41,079 nucleotides of DNA from Chara braunii (taxonomy: Eukaryota; Streptophyta; Charophyceae; Charales; Characeae): contig BFEA01000779.1 in assembly GCA_003427395.1 (NCBI GenBank), positions 294,309 to 335,387 of the forward strand, read 5' to 3'. Positions 19,325-33,228 of this stretch are shown piece by piece. Under the pieces are notes generated by a model. That model had not been told where the DNA came from, did not search any database, and worked only from the letters and a program-made list of their open reading frames with translations. The translations under genes were made by a program, and so were the position numbers. Numbering within the stretch: the first letter of the stretch is position 1; every line of letters begins with the position of its first letter.

Positions 19325-20536
19325 CTAAAGCACATATATATCACACAAAAAGAAAAACAAGAAAAAAAGCAAAAAATCAGCACAATATGACAGTTTCAGA
19401 ATCCTGTCAAACTTGACAGAAATGAACTGCATGTCCGGCCTCTGGTTACCATTCTCGTCGAACTCAAGGAAGAAGCCTTTGCCCAGATGACCAGAAGAGT
19501 TTCCCGGTAGCAGAATCTGCAAACTTGGTGGTCTGGTGACTGTCTTGCCCACAGCGTATTCATCTGACTGCGGGTGGTCCGCTGGGAAAACGAAAGTTTT
19601 TTCCATCACACCTCCCTTCACTGCTTTTTTCCTTGGCTATTGTTTTTGCTTTGTGGCCTCCTCAGCCTCCCGCGTACGCTGGACTGCCTCATCCATTGGC
19701 AGCAGTTTCAACTTGCGTTTGTGACCCCCCTCCTGCTTGGTACCCCCCTCCTGCTTGGTTTTCTTACTGTCCAAAGCACTTCTCCTCTCTTACCTGATCT
19801 TCCTCTTCTTCTCAGCTAGCCGTACTGCGTCGGCATGCGCTGTTACGACCGTCATTTCGTGATGCATTCCCCCGCGCCCTCGGTCCACATCCCAATGTCC
19901 ATGTCCTGGCGGGAGCTATTGCTCTCGTTCGTGATCCGGATGCACATCTTCATGTCCTCCCTTGCTAGTCGTTTCCTCTTCTTGCCCTTCACCCTCATAT
20001 TCCATCCCCAGACCACCCTCTAATTCGCCACCCCTCTCGCTGATAGTCTGCTCACTCTCTCCTTTTTGTTCTTCCTCACGCTTTCCTTTCTCATCGCCAC
20101 CCTCCTCATATTCTTCGCGTTCTCCACCGCGCTCTGAATCTTCCTCGTTGTTCTCCTCGTCGTCATCTCCAAAATATTCAGGCCCCCCCTTAGCACGGCT
20201 TGGCACGGAGAAGTCATAACGCGGTGGGCGGACCAAGGAAAAAGGTTCCTTGGTTGCCGATGTTCTGGACTTCACAGGGGCTGACGACATGATTTGGCCA
20301 CAACACAGACCTTTCTCCCCGATCTGCCCAGATTTCGGAACTCGCGTTGCAGCAACTGGAGTCCGAAGGGACTGAGGAGGGCGGACACCTATAGTGAGGG
20401 GTCTCGACGAGGGAGCCGCCTCCAAGGAAAACGAAAGCACACTTTTCGGCTCAGATATTTGGTCTTCAGCATGCGCCATCGGCTCCTGTGCAATTCGGTG
20501 CAAAATTCGTCGAAAATAACACCCCTGGTTAACCAC
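19325..20536 (-). pseudogene. Acidic/basic low-complexity protein frame with internal stops
   Basis: A single minus-strand frame spans 20536 to 19325 with internal stops at 19916 (TAG), near 19793 (TAA, inside a good donor-like CAG|GTAAGAG) and near 19641 (TAG). In order it encodes a Pro/Ser-rich part with a possible internal start (MSSAPVKSRTSATKEPFSLV), an acidic run (YFGDDDEENNEEDSERGGE and onward), a Lys-rich stretch with a duplicated KQEGG-T/H unit, and 'KTFVFPADHPQSDEYAVGKT' with 'FFLEFDENGNQRPDMQFISV'. A hydrophobic tail follows. Frame continuity across about 1.2 kb suggests one former or spliced gene. I recognise no family. It may be part of another mobile element. Confidence 0.42.
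19724..19759. repeat. 18-bp in-frame tandem pair
   Basis: acccccctcctgcttggt occurs twice in a row. On the minus strand it gives a duplicated Thr-Lys-Gln-Glu-Gly-Gly unit inside the acidic/basic frame. Confidence 0.9.
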
Positions 20537-21117
20537 GTGTAGATGAACGAAGACGGGAAGAATTCTGAAGGAGGATCATGGAGCAACCATCGCTCAAAAC
20601 ACTCATGGATGGGCTTGTGGACAAGGCCATCAAATATTTGCGAAGTCTCCTGCTGCGCGAATATGAAGTAATAGAAACTTATACAGAGTACAAAGACCCC
20701 GCATTTGATGGACAAAATGCTACCATCATTGTAGAAGATTGGATAACTTATACAAGGAGAGACTGAAATGTTATCTTGATCGCATTAGTTTATTCCCTAA
20801 GTCGATCTGGTTACTAGGTTTTTTTTAACCTACTTTCGGAGTGTCAGTTGTGCTTTGCATTTAATTTTTCTTCTCTTACTCGATCGATAGCGTTGAGACA
20901 TCATCTAAGTTCGAATAGCCCAGTCCTGCGTAAATGTAGAGTTATTTGGTCATCCGAGTTCAATGGGATCCGAACTGAGGTTTGTGTTTTGACAGTTTAT
21001 GGGTGGCGCTGCTTTCAAATTGCTTTTAATATTGAACTTTTGACGTATTTTCATTTAAGGGTGTTGTTGTAGTTTAAGCTTGATATTATACTTATATGAC
21101 TTCTTGGATTTTGCGAT
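20537..21117. other. Intergenic, nothing recognised
   Basis: A 62-codon plus-strand frame (20578-20766, MEQPSLKTLMDGLVDKAIKY near its start) is the only candidate. It is short and overlaps a minus-strand frame, and I cannot support either as coding. Confidence 0.35.
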
Positions 21118-21308
21118 AGAATGAATGTATTCATGTTATGAAAGGTTGAGATATACAATATTTGACTCATGAAACTTGTATTGATGCAGATATGCAATTT
21201 TCTCTTGAAATAGAATGGATGTATTCATGTTGAACTTATGAAAGGTTGAGATATACAATAGTTGACTAATAAAACTTGTATTGATGCAGATATGCAATTT
21301 TCTTTTGA
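21118..21308. repeat. Tandem duplication, period about 95 bp
   Basis: Copies starting at about 21118 and 21212 share 'atgtattcatgtt', 'atgaaaggttgagatatacaat' and 'cttgtattgatgcagatatgcaattttct'. The second copy has a 6-bp insertion. Confidence 0.85.
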
Positions 21309-21794
21309 ATACTTGATTATACAATATTTGTCAATAAGATGCTAAAATCCTCTGCTTTTGTTGTTAAATTTACTTCTTTTCTGGCAAATTTGTTAATTTC
21401 ATTACATTCACTTTTTACAAAATATTTCATTTTTAACGAAAACACCGTTATAGGTGTCTCCAACTATGTTTTATTTTTCTGCCTGCAGTGGTGAGTCAAA
21501 CTGTTGCTCCTCATAATAAGATCGTCCCCCCCCCCTCCCAAAAAAAAAGAAAAGATGAAGACAATGCCTAAGAAAAATACAAAAACGAACAAAAGGGAAT
21601 GAGCAAGATAATGGTGGGGTGTAAAAAAAAAAAAAAAAAAGATCCAAATAAAAACAAAATGGTGGGGTGAAACAGGGCACCACGTGGCAAGAAGAAGACA
21701 ATGATGAAGAATGAGGAGGACAAGGAAAAAAAAAAAAAAAAACAGACAAATCGACAAAGGAGCACAACAACACACCACGTTGTGCTATTGCTAG

Positions 21795-21797
<3 letters not shown>

Positions 21798-21865
<68 letters not shown>

Positions 21866-21928
21866 GTGTGTATTTGTCTATCTATTTATTTATCTATCTA
21901 TCTGTCTATCTATCTGTGTGTGTGTGTG
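21798..21928. repeat. Compound microsatellite (TC)n-(TATC)n-(TG)n
   Basis: A long (tc)n run from about 21798 to 21862 is followed by degenerate tatc/tatt repeats and a short (tg)n. Flanking sequence on the left has several poly-A and poly-T runs (21540-21740). Frames read through it are artefacts. Confidence 0.95.
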
Positions 21929-21988
21929 AGGACGGGGAAGGGGACTACGATGATAGTCAAGAACAACATGATAAGAACGGAAAAAAGA

Positions 21989-22934
21989 NNNNNNNNNNNN
22001 NNNNNNNNNNNNNNNNNNNNNNNNNNNNNNNNNNNNNNNNNNNNNNNNNNNNNNNNNNNNNNNNNNNNNNNNNNNNNNNNNNNNNNNNNNNNNNNNNNNN
22101 NNNNNNNNNNNNNNNNNNNNNNNNNNNNNNNNNNNNNNNNNNNNNNNNNNNNNNNNNNNNNNNNNNNNNNNNNNNNNNNNNNNNNNNNNNNNNNNNNNNN
22201 NNNNNNNNNNNNNNNNNNNNNNNNNNNNNNNNNNNNNNNNNNNNNNNNNNNNNNNNNNNNNNNNNNNNNNNNNNNNNNNNNNNNNNNNNNNNNNNNNNNN
22301 NNNNNNNNNNNNNNNNNNNNNNNNNNNNNNNNNNNNNNNNNNNNNNNNNNNNNNNNNNNNNNNNNNNNNNNNNNNNNNNNNNNNNNNNNNNNNNNNNNNN
22401 NNNNNNNNNNNNNNNNNNNNNNNNNNNNNNNNNNNNNNNNNNNNNNNNNNNNNNNNNNNNNNNNNNNNNNNNNNNNNNNNNNNNNNNNNNNNNNNNNNNN
22501 NNNNNNNNNNNNNNNNNNNNNNNNNNNNNNNNNNNNNNNNNNNNNNNNNNNNNNNNNNNNNNNNNNNNNNNNNNNNNNNNNNNNNNNNNNNNNNNNNNNN
22601 NNNNNNNNNNNNNNNNNNNNNNNNNNNNNNNNNNNNNNNNNNNNNNNNNNNNNNNNNNNNNNNNNNNNNNNNNNNNNNNNNNNNNNNNNNNNNNNNNNNN
22701 NNNNNNNNNNNNNNNNNNNNNNNNNNNNNNNNNNNNNNNNNNNNNNNNNNNNNNNNNNNNNNNNNNNNNNNNNNNNNNNNNNNNNNNNNNNNNNNNNNNN
22801 NNNNNNNNNNNNNNNNNNNNNNNNNNNNNNNNNNNNNNNNNNNNNNNNNNNNNNNNNNNNNNNNNNNNNNNNNNNNNNNNNNNNNNNNNNNNNNNNNNNN
22901 NNNNNNNNNNNNNNNNNNNNNNNNNNNNNNNNNN
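21989..22934. other. Assembly gap, 946 undetermined bases
   Basis: Continuous N. It lies between a (TC)n/(TATC)n microsatellite on the left and a (CA)n microsatellite on the right, so the missing DNA is probably also simple repeat. Confidence 0.99.

Positions 22935-22972
<38 letters not shown>
22935..22972. repeat. (CA)n microsatellite
   Basis: An uninterrupted run of CA directly abuts the gap. It is followed by about 380 bp of purine-rich sequence (22980-23360) with no gene. Confidence 0.95.
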
Positions 22973-22973
<1 letters not shown>

Positions 22974-24500
22974 CGATGTGTCCGCATGAGAAGAAATCAA
23001 TGAGGGGCGAGGCAAGGACAGGGAATAAGGCGTACAAGGTGAGCAACAAACTTCAAACTGAAGGAAGGACGGAGGAGGAGGAGAAGTATGGACAAAGTTG
23101 TCGGAGAAGTAGGAAAAGGCAAAAAAGAGGGAGAATAGAGCAGAAAGAAGAGGAGGAAGAACACATACAAGGTCGACACCAAGGAGGAAGAACAAGTAAC
23201 GAAGGGAGGAGATGGACAAGTATGGCCAAAGGGAGTACGGGAAGTAAGAGACGACACACAACAAAGCGGAAAGAGGAGGAGGCTGGGGGCGAATAAGGCA
23301 AAAGAGTAGAAGAGAATGGAAGAGAAAAGGTCCAAGAGGACGATGCAAGAGAAGGACTCACCTTCTTGTCATGTTGAGCTAGCGGCCAAAGCTCAACTGC
23401 CACTTTCAACCCACCATCACAGTATCACCATCACCTCAGTCGGGTAAGGTAGGTGGTTGCCGTGTGCAAAATGCATTCACGCAGCCACAAGACGGCAGGA
23501 TAATCCGGGATTCGACCAGACCAAACCCTTTGGCATACCAGAACAGACCAGACTTCCCTTCCCGCTGAACTGGTTTGCGGAAAATGGCCTGTCCAATTGA
23601 CAATGACCATTTTCCAAGGACGGACCCCACCCAGCCCCCTTGGAATCGGCGCAAATTTTCCCCGTTTTGAAAATGCGGTTATATTGCGCGGCAACTGATC
23701 TTTTGTTTTGGTAGTGGTAGGGGATGACATCTTTGCATCGAGAACCTGTCCATTGACCTGTACGGTTGTACCTATGATAAATAGTCGGTAGAACTCCACA
23801 AGTTGAATTATAATACCCCATAGGCGGACAAACTGTTGGACCAACCCACCCACAAAGGAAAAAAAAAACAATCAAATCCCACAATGCAGCGTTTCTTTCT
23901 GAGGGAGAAAGAATTACTACCAACGTACGGAAAAAAAAACCTCAAACATTCAAATTAACACTAAAAGTCATGGTTAGTCCGCATTATTTGAAGTTAAACT
24001 GTCAAGCACGATTTCAGTTTATAAATTTTTTGTTGCCTGCATTCATCCGGTCTAACAGACAAACCTTCATACTCAGGAATGATGGAACCGTACCCTTCGA
24101 AAACAAAAAGCCAGCTCTGCGCATGAGAGTCCCTGGCCCAGGTACAAAGGTCCTACGGGCTCCTCATACGTAGAGTTATCCGGGCTAAACAATCGAAACA
24201 AAAACGGGTCCGGTCAAAGGGCCCTTAAACAAAAGATCAAATCAGATAAAAGAAACATGTCCGGTCTTCAAAGGGCCTACGAACATTACCAAGTCAATGA
24301 CAAAATCAAATCAAATAAAACAGCGCGCACATATCGAACCTTCACATGCTCACTCTGTCAGTCAACTCCGAGCGGCGGACTTCCCCTGTCATCACATCTC
24401 CATACGTTAAACGACCGTAATTTTCTTCCACGTGCCATCCAGTTTTTTCATGTTTTTTTTATGTCGTTGGAGCGTAAGACCTGATACATAAAAGAATGTT
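22973..24500. other. No gene recognised
   Basis: A purine-rich part (to about 23360) precedes mixed-composition DNA. A 146-codon minus-strand frame (23431-23871) overlaps another of similar length in a second frame and shows no recognisable motif, so I do not call it. Confidence 0.4.
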
Positions 24501-24774
24501 AAGGCAAGAAAAAACTATAAGTGATAACTTCACCGGGTGAGATATGGTAAGGACCTATGATTACTTAAATTTTTAACAGTGGTTCAACACAAAAAAAATC
24601 CAGAATTAAATAACAATTTTATAGTAAAATTATATTTTAAATTTTAAATTTTAAATTTTTATTCTATCTTAAAAAACGTCATTCCGCTTTTAAAACTTTT
24701 TGTTTTACTTGCAAACTTTCATTCAAAGAATGGGGCATCCTTTCTGATTTTAACTACGTGTTAGAGATAAAATA

Positions 24775-24933
24775 AAAGTCTGGATGAGTTCATGAAATAT
24801 TTTAATTGAACTATCAGTCTATGTAAGGATTTTCAGTCATTAATAGGTTAATCCAATTTAAATTATAAGATATTTGTTGTAGTAAAATGAAAGTTTAATT
24901 AAGATATTTCATAAACTCATCCAGACTTTCATT
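24775..24933. repeat. Foldback (inverted repeat) with arms of about 33 bp
   Basis: The arm at about 24775-24807 (aaagtctggatgagttcatg and onward) is matched in reverse complement at about 24897-24933 (tcataaactcatccagactt), with about two mismatches and a spacer of about 90 bp. The size and AT content fit a small foldback or MITE-like element. I could not define a target-site duplication. Confidence 0.8.
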
Positions 24934-25078
24934 CCGTCTTGAACAAATATACGTAGTTGGAAGAGAAAACTCATATTTAGACGGGAACTTATTAAATAAA
25001 ATTAAAAATTATAGAATTTTTGACGAATATTGAAATAATAATTTGTAAATATGAAGGATTTTTTTTTTATATAATATT

Positions 25079-25320
25079 TTTTCAACTTTCATTTCTTATA
25101 GGAATTTTTTTGTTGTTCTTTATGTTATATAAGGAGATTATTGGATTTTTTTAATGATGACAAATAAAATCAAAACAAAACAAAACTAATAGTAATAATA
25201 TTATTTTCAACTTTCATTTCTTATAGGAATTTTTTTGTTGTTCTCTATGTTATACAAGGAGATTATTGGATTTTTTTAATGATGAAAAATGAAATAAAAA
25301 CAAAACTAAACTAATAGTAA
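25079..25320. repeat. Tandem duplication, period about 122 bp
   Basis: Copies starting near 25080 and 25203 share 'caactttcatttcttatagg', 'ggagattattggatt' and 'aaaacaaaacta(a)tagta', with a few substitutions. Confidence 0.88.
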
Positions 25321-25997
25321 ATACCACAAACAAAGATGAATTTATAAGAGGAAGGTACAAGTTTTTTATATGAAAGGAATAAATAATAATTTATTATTAT
25401 TAATATTATTTTTTTAACTGAGCTTATTGATGACCGATATCTCTAGTAAGCTAAAGCAATCTAATATATATATATATCGTCACAAATAGATAAATATATA
25501 TATATATATTACATAATATAAATAAATATATATATATGTATATATCGTCAAACAACGTTGCCCGTAGACTGTAGGCAAATAAGGGGGGGAGGATAAAAGA
25601 CGAGGGGTTATGACAAACTATTTCGTCGTGGTTTCTCAACTCACAAGAATGGAGATATATATATATATATATATATATATGAGGCTATCATAGTGACCCG
25701 AGATCACTTGATCGGCTTCGCCAAAAAAAAAACAAAAATAAAAATAAAAACATTATTTTAAAACTTTATTTTGTATTCTAAATTTGATGCATAATTTTAA
25801 TGTGACCCTGAGCCAAAAGTTGTTTAGTTTATTTTTTTGCATAACATATTTTTTTTGGTAATTTTTATAAATTTTTTTTTTTTTTTTTTTTGCTGGGACC
25901 TTCCCTGGTCCTTGCACGGGCTGGTGAATCGGGACTCGAGCAGCCCGGTTGGTAGCCTAATATATATGTATATATATATATATATGTATATACACGA

Positions 25998-26335
25998 ACA
26001 AACGAGAGGTTTTGATAAATTCTTTTGATGAGGTTTTAAGTATATATATGCTCGTAAGAATAGTTTTTTTGCCCGAAATGTGAGGTGTGGTTTCTTATTT
26101 TTATTTGTAATCAATGCATTCGCAGTGCTCCTTGACCTTCCCTTCTTCAGTCACTCCCCTTTATTTATAAACAAACGAGAGGTTTTGACAAATTCTTTTT
26201 GTGAGGTTTTAAGTATATATATGCTCGTAAGAATAGTTTTTTTGCCCGAAATGTGAGATGTGGTTTCTTATTTTCATTTACAATCAATGCATTCGCAGTG
26301 CTCCTTGACCTTCCCTTCTTCAGTCACTCCCCTTT
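25998..26335. repeat. 173-bp tandem duplication, recent
   Basis: Units start at 25998 and 26171 with 'acaaacgagaggttttga' and run through 'gctcgtaagaatag', 'gcccgaaatgtga' and 'cagtgctccttgacc'. Only a handful of substitutions separate them, so the duplication is young. A poly-T run of about 20 follows the second copy. Confidence 0.92.
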
Positions 26336-26479
26336 TCTCCTTTTTTTTTTTTTTTTTTAGCAGTACGAAAACATCGTAGTGAGTACGAAAGATATTGTAT
26401 GAATACCGAAATTGCACATGGTTATTACAAATCATAAAATTCGTTTATGGCAAGGGAAGAAGGAAAAAAAAAAGAAGCA

Positions 26480-27209
26480 AGACGGTAGAATATGATGACG
26501 AAGGTGAGGAAGTGGAGAAGGAAGAAAATGAGGAAGAGGGTGAGGAAGACGATGTTTAATTTGCGGAAGGAGGATTTTTTTTTACGAGATCTGGGGGGTT
26601 TTAGAATAGCGGGAGTGAGAGTGGGGGGTGGTGAGGATAGGTTGTCGGGTGGTTGGGATGTAGGGAGGTTCGGATGCTAAGTGGTAGTGGGGTTGAGGCA
26701 CTATGAGCAGCAAATTAACGAGAATCAATCCTTTGCGGGGAGAGTCAGAAGGAGAGATGTAGTCAGAAACTCTTCCTTACTTGCACTTCCTCGAAGACGA
26801 AACATTAGTCTGCTTCCTCGGTGCCATCCCGACTTGCAAGTGGTGGATCTAAGACGGTGAAGCCATGGGTGTCTTCCTTGGTCTTGATAACGAGTTTGTG
26901 ACAGATCGACTGCTTAAGTTTTGATGGCTGCGTCGGGATAACCAGGTTTGGGAAATATTCGAAGTCAATGTTGCAAGCTGAGTTGACGATGATGTTGAAC
27001 CATGACCCTAGTCCTGATACGATAAAATTGTGAATGAGAAGATAGAAAAAATCCTCCTCGATGAGCTGGCCGAAAAAGTCTCTGAAAAACGAAGCGATGG
27101 GCAAACGAATCCTGAAGTTAAGTCGAGAGCTGAAAGATTGTCAGCGATGGTAATCAAGTCATTATTGACCAAAAACTTGACAAGGGTTGTCCTTGCACAA
27201 GTGATGCAG
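26480..27209. other. No defensible gene; one minus-strand frame noted
   Basis: A 99-codon minus-strand frame (26805-27104) reads 'IASFFRDFFGQLIEEDFFY' and 'GLGSWFNIIVNSACNIDFEY'. It looks more protein-like than its surroundings, but I recognise no family and see no partner exons. Confidence 0.3.
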
Positions 27210-28085
27210 AGAGTAAAACACTAAAAAAATATGCATAGATCATATGCATGTTCTTCTTTGTACATGGCTAAACTCACACCAACACGAATATGCTCTTTCG
27301 TTGTGAGAAAGGACAGACACCTCATTCCAACAGATATAGGAGAGGTGATATTGCGGGAGAAAAAGGAGTGAGACAAAAGAGCAACAACCTTTTCCCTCTC
27401 TAGGATGCAGAAAGTTTTGGCATCATTTTGAAAGATAACTTGAAAGAGCACTGCATCCTACACAAATTCGATTAGATTGATGATGACTAAGTTTATACAA
27501 AAAAACTCAGTTCCATATACTTTGGTTGCTTGCTGGAGAAAGAAGTGAGCGTGATTAGAGGGAGGAGGTAGAAATGGAGAGGTAAGGGAGTTGTTGTTTC
27601 GGGGTCGAGAACGAAGATTTTCTGTAGAGATTCGTTTGCTGAGACCGGAGGTGAGAAGAGAGCAAAACAGTAAAAAGGTATGCATAGATCATGTGCATAT
27701 TCTTCTTTGTGGTCAAACTTACACCGACACGAATATGCTTTTTCGGCGTGAGAAAGGACAGACACCTCGTTCCAACAGATATAAGAGAGGTGATTATGCG
27801 GGAGAAAATGAGTGGGATAGAAGAGCAACGACCTTTTCCCACTTTAGGATCTATAAAGTTTTGGCGTCATTCTGAAAGACAAAGAGCGCTGCATTCTACA
27901 TAAAATCGATTAAATTGGTAGTTAAAGTCGTACCTCAGTTCCACATACTTTGCTTGCTTGCTGGAAAAAGAAGTGGGGGTGATTAGAGGGAGGAGGTGAA
28001 GATGGAGAGGTAAGAAAGTTGTTGTGTTGGGGTAGAGAACAAAGATTCTCTGCAGAGATTCGTTTGTTGAAACCGGAGATGGGGA
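27210..28085. repeat. Tandem duplication, period about 449 bp
   Basis: The block 27210-27658 is repeated as 27659 to about 28085 with perhaps 10-15 percent divergence and small indels. Both copies run from 'atgcatagatca(t/g)...' through 'gaaaggacagacacct', 'cattccaacagatata'-like text and 'gattagagggaggaggt' to 'agagattcgtttg(c/t)tga'. Minus-strand frames in each copy encode similar peptides (…ANESLQ / TNESLQ…). No gene is assigned. Confidence 0.88.
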
Positions 28086-29330
28086 GGGATTTGGAAGGAG
28101 GGGTGTGAGTCGGAAGGTGAATTTGATGATAAGCTCACTGTCTGATATGACTTCGTTTGATTGGGGGGGAAGGTTGGAAGGGTAGAAAGAGAGGAGAAAG
28201 AGGTCAAAGAGAGGAGGTTTAGGTTTTTGATGGGTGTCGAAGCATGGAGACGGTATGTTTGGACTTAGAGTTCGGTGGCGACGAACGTGGATAGGGTGGG
28301 GAGGGGGAGACGGAGGTCGGTCGCCGTGAAGACAGGCTGATGGGTTCATGACGGAAAGACCTTACCGCACGACTGACTTGACATGACCAGTAGAGGAGTT
28401 ATGACGGAAAGGGGGGACGACCACCAACAGAGGGCTTGCGACCAAAGGGTGATGACCTAAACTGACGCAGAGGTTCCCGTAGGCTAGTCCATAGTGTAGC
28501 CCCCAGCCAAAACCAGGTGAGTAGAATGACTCGGCCTCAATGCGACTTGACTGGTTGTGTGCGCGCAGGTTCGTGTACGTGATGAGCGTGGCGAGCGAAC
28601 GTGCCGTGGATGACACGACACGTGAGACATCACAGACAGTATTGGTCGGTCAGACCCCTGTGACTTATACTGTCGCCAGGCAAGGCAGTGGGACTGCGAG
28701 GAGTGGCAAGGCAGTCCTGCAGCCTGGGTGAGTGTCACATCACTTTGTTCCTCAGCCGTTGATGCTGGAAAGGATACTAGTAATTGTGGATTGTTGGCAT
28801 CAAGTAGAATGTAGAGAGGTCGAATGACGTCTGTCCGTTGTGAAATCTGTGGTTGATGACGAGTGAAAAAATGGTCCTAAGGGTCCCAAATGTGGTTCCG
28901 GTAGTTGTGTGAAATCCAGCCGAAGTAGTTTGCTGTGGTCAATTGAGGCCGTCGGGCCAGGGTGTAACCAGAATGCTTGAAACAGACACAATGCAGTAAG
29001 GCTAATCCCGGTGCCAGTGGGACCGTGACCCTGGTAGTCCGAGCCCTGGCACGGGTCGGCATACCGTTCGGCCAAGGCTCGGACTCGGACTGGATAACTG
29101 CGCCAACTTCCGCCGCCAAGTACTGATGGTTTAAAAATTAACAAAAAGGAGGTTGGGCTGGTCTCAAGGCCTGATGGTCGATCGTTATGCTCAAGAAGGT
29201 CAGTGCAGGAGAGGATCCTTACCTTCAGATGGAATATTGGACGGTTTCGAAGTAGCAGACCGGCTTCAGATGGGGGCGTTCGGTAACCAATGAAGTGCAA
29301 GTTTTCAAATTGAATTCTTTAGTGTGCGTA
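28086..29330. other. No gene recognised
   Basis: Mixed composition with short frames only. A 63-codon plus-strand frame (28540-28731) ends near a donor-like GGGTGAGTG, and a minus-strand donor-like AAG|GTAAGG lies near 29222. These might belong to exons of unknown genes, but neither can be supported alone. Confidence 0.35.
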
Positions 29331-29395
29331 TGTATATATATATTCTGTAATATAGATATAGACACAGTGTTTCCTATTTTCTTCCAATCCCGCGC

Positions 29396-29430
29396 TTCAT
29401 GTGTCCCGCGCTTCATGTGTCCCGCGCTTT
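29396..29430. repeat. Short tandem repeat (cccgcgcttcatgtgt)
   Basis: The 15-16-bp unit around 'cccgcgcttcatgtgt' occurs two and a half times about 0.85 kb upstream of the beta-tubulin start. It could be part of the upstream regulatory region or a chance repeat. Confidence 0.75.
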
Positions 29431-29848
29431 GCGCGTCGTCTCAGCGCAGCAAAAAGAGGCAGAAACCGTCGATCGGTCTCAATCTACGGCCGAGCACGAT
29501 CTCTTTTATCACTTGTGGTCATGATAGTGCTACACCGCCCTATTCCTGCGCGACGGGCTACTACTCGGTCGCATTTCGAGCCAGTTTCGGAGGGTGAGGT
29601 TGTGGCCGGACAAATTTGAAATTTGGACGGACGTCCATTGGCTGGGTTTGGTCCTTGACGGTCGGCTATTGACAGACCGGTCGCGCGGGGCAATCGGATC
29701 GATCTTTCATTCCTGAACTGGAAGTATAGATGCTGTCTGCCATCTTGGAATTGTCCATTTATAGGTACTCCGGCGCGTTTAGTCGTAGACGGCGACCGGT
29801 TGTCCAATGTCCGCCCTCTCTGTCCTGGAGGATGTTGTTGGGTTCCAG

Positions 29849-29855
29849 TATATAG
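29849..29855 (+). promoter_or_regulatory. Candidate TATA box of the beta-tubulin gene
   Basis: TATATAG lies in GC-rich surroundings 414 nt upstream of the beta-tubulin ATG, in the right strand and spacing for a core promoter with a leader of about 380 nt. A second candidate, TTTATAGG near 29757, is 90 nt further upstream. The transcription start cannot be read from sequence alone. Confidence 0.4.
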
Positions 29856-30262
29856 CGGTCGGGCGCAGTAGGAATTTCACGGGGTCCGTTTTGACGTTTT
29901 CGGTCGGTTCGCACTGGTGTCCCAAGTGTGAGCTGATCTGTTTCTCCCGCGCAGTTGAGGCAGGGAAGGGTGGTTTGCAGCGCTGGAAGCTTTTATCATC
30001 GGGCTGTCTGGTCCATTTGTGTACGTAGCACCCGCCCGCCCCTGTCAGCTGGATCAGCTGGCGTCGACCGCCATCGTTCTCCTTCCCCTGTCGTCTGCCA
30101 TAACCAGTTAGCGCCACAGCGACGTTGTTGTTGTGGCGTTTGATCTCCCTTGTTTCGAGTTTTGTGCGCACACCGGTCGGGGGGATACAGGCGTCACTTT
30201 GCCCCTTCGGTTTCTCCTGTGCTTGCGGTCTTGATTGCGGAAGATCGTTGCAGTAATTCAAG

Positions 30263-33228
<2,966 letters not shown>

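Larger units (their letters stand above)
24501..25990. other. Strongly AT-rich non-coding stretch
   Basis: The composition drops abruptly to mostly A/T with many stops in all frames. It contains the foldback and tandem repeats listed separately, TA microsatellites (about 25461-25545 and 25653-25680) and several poly-T runs. No organellar gene is visible. Confidence 0.6.

Noticed and set aside
21701-23348. Very long open frames of 365-531 codons across the gap
   Set aside because: They consist of undetermined bases and microsatellite translation (SLSLSL, HTHTHT, VCVCVC).
23431-23923. 146-148-codon minus-strand frames as a gene
   Set aside because: Two overlapping frames of equal length without motifs and with chance-like composition.
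24501-26340. Organelle DNA insertion
   Set aside because: It is AT-rich, but I could find no plastid or mitochondrial gene or conserved organellar motif.
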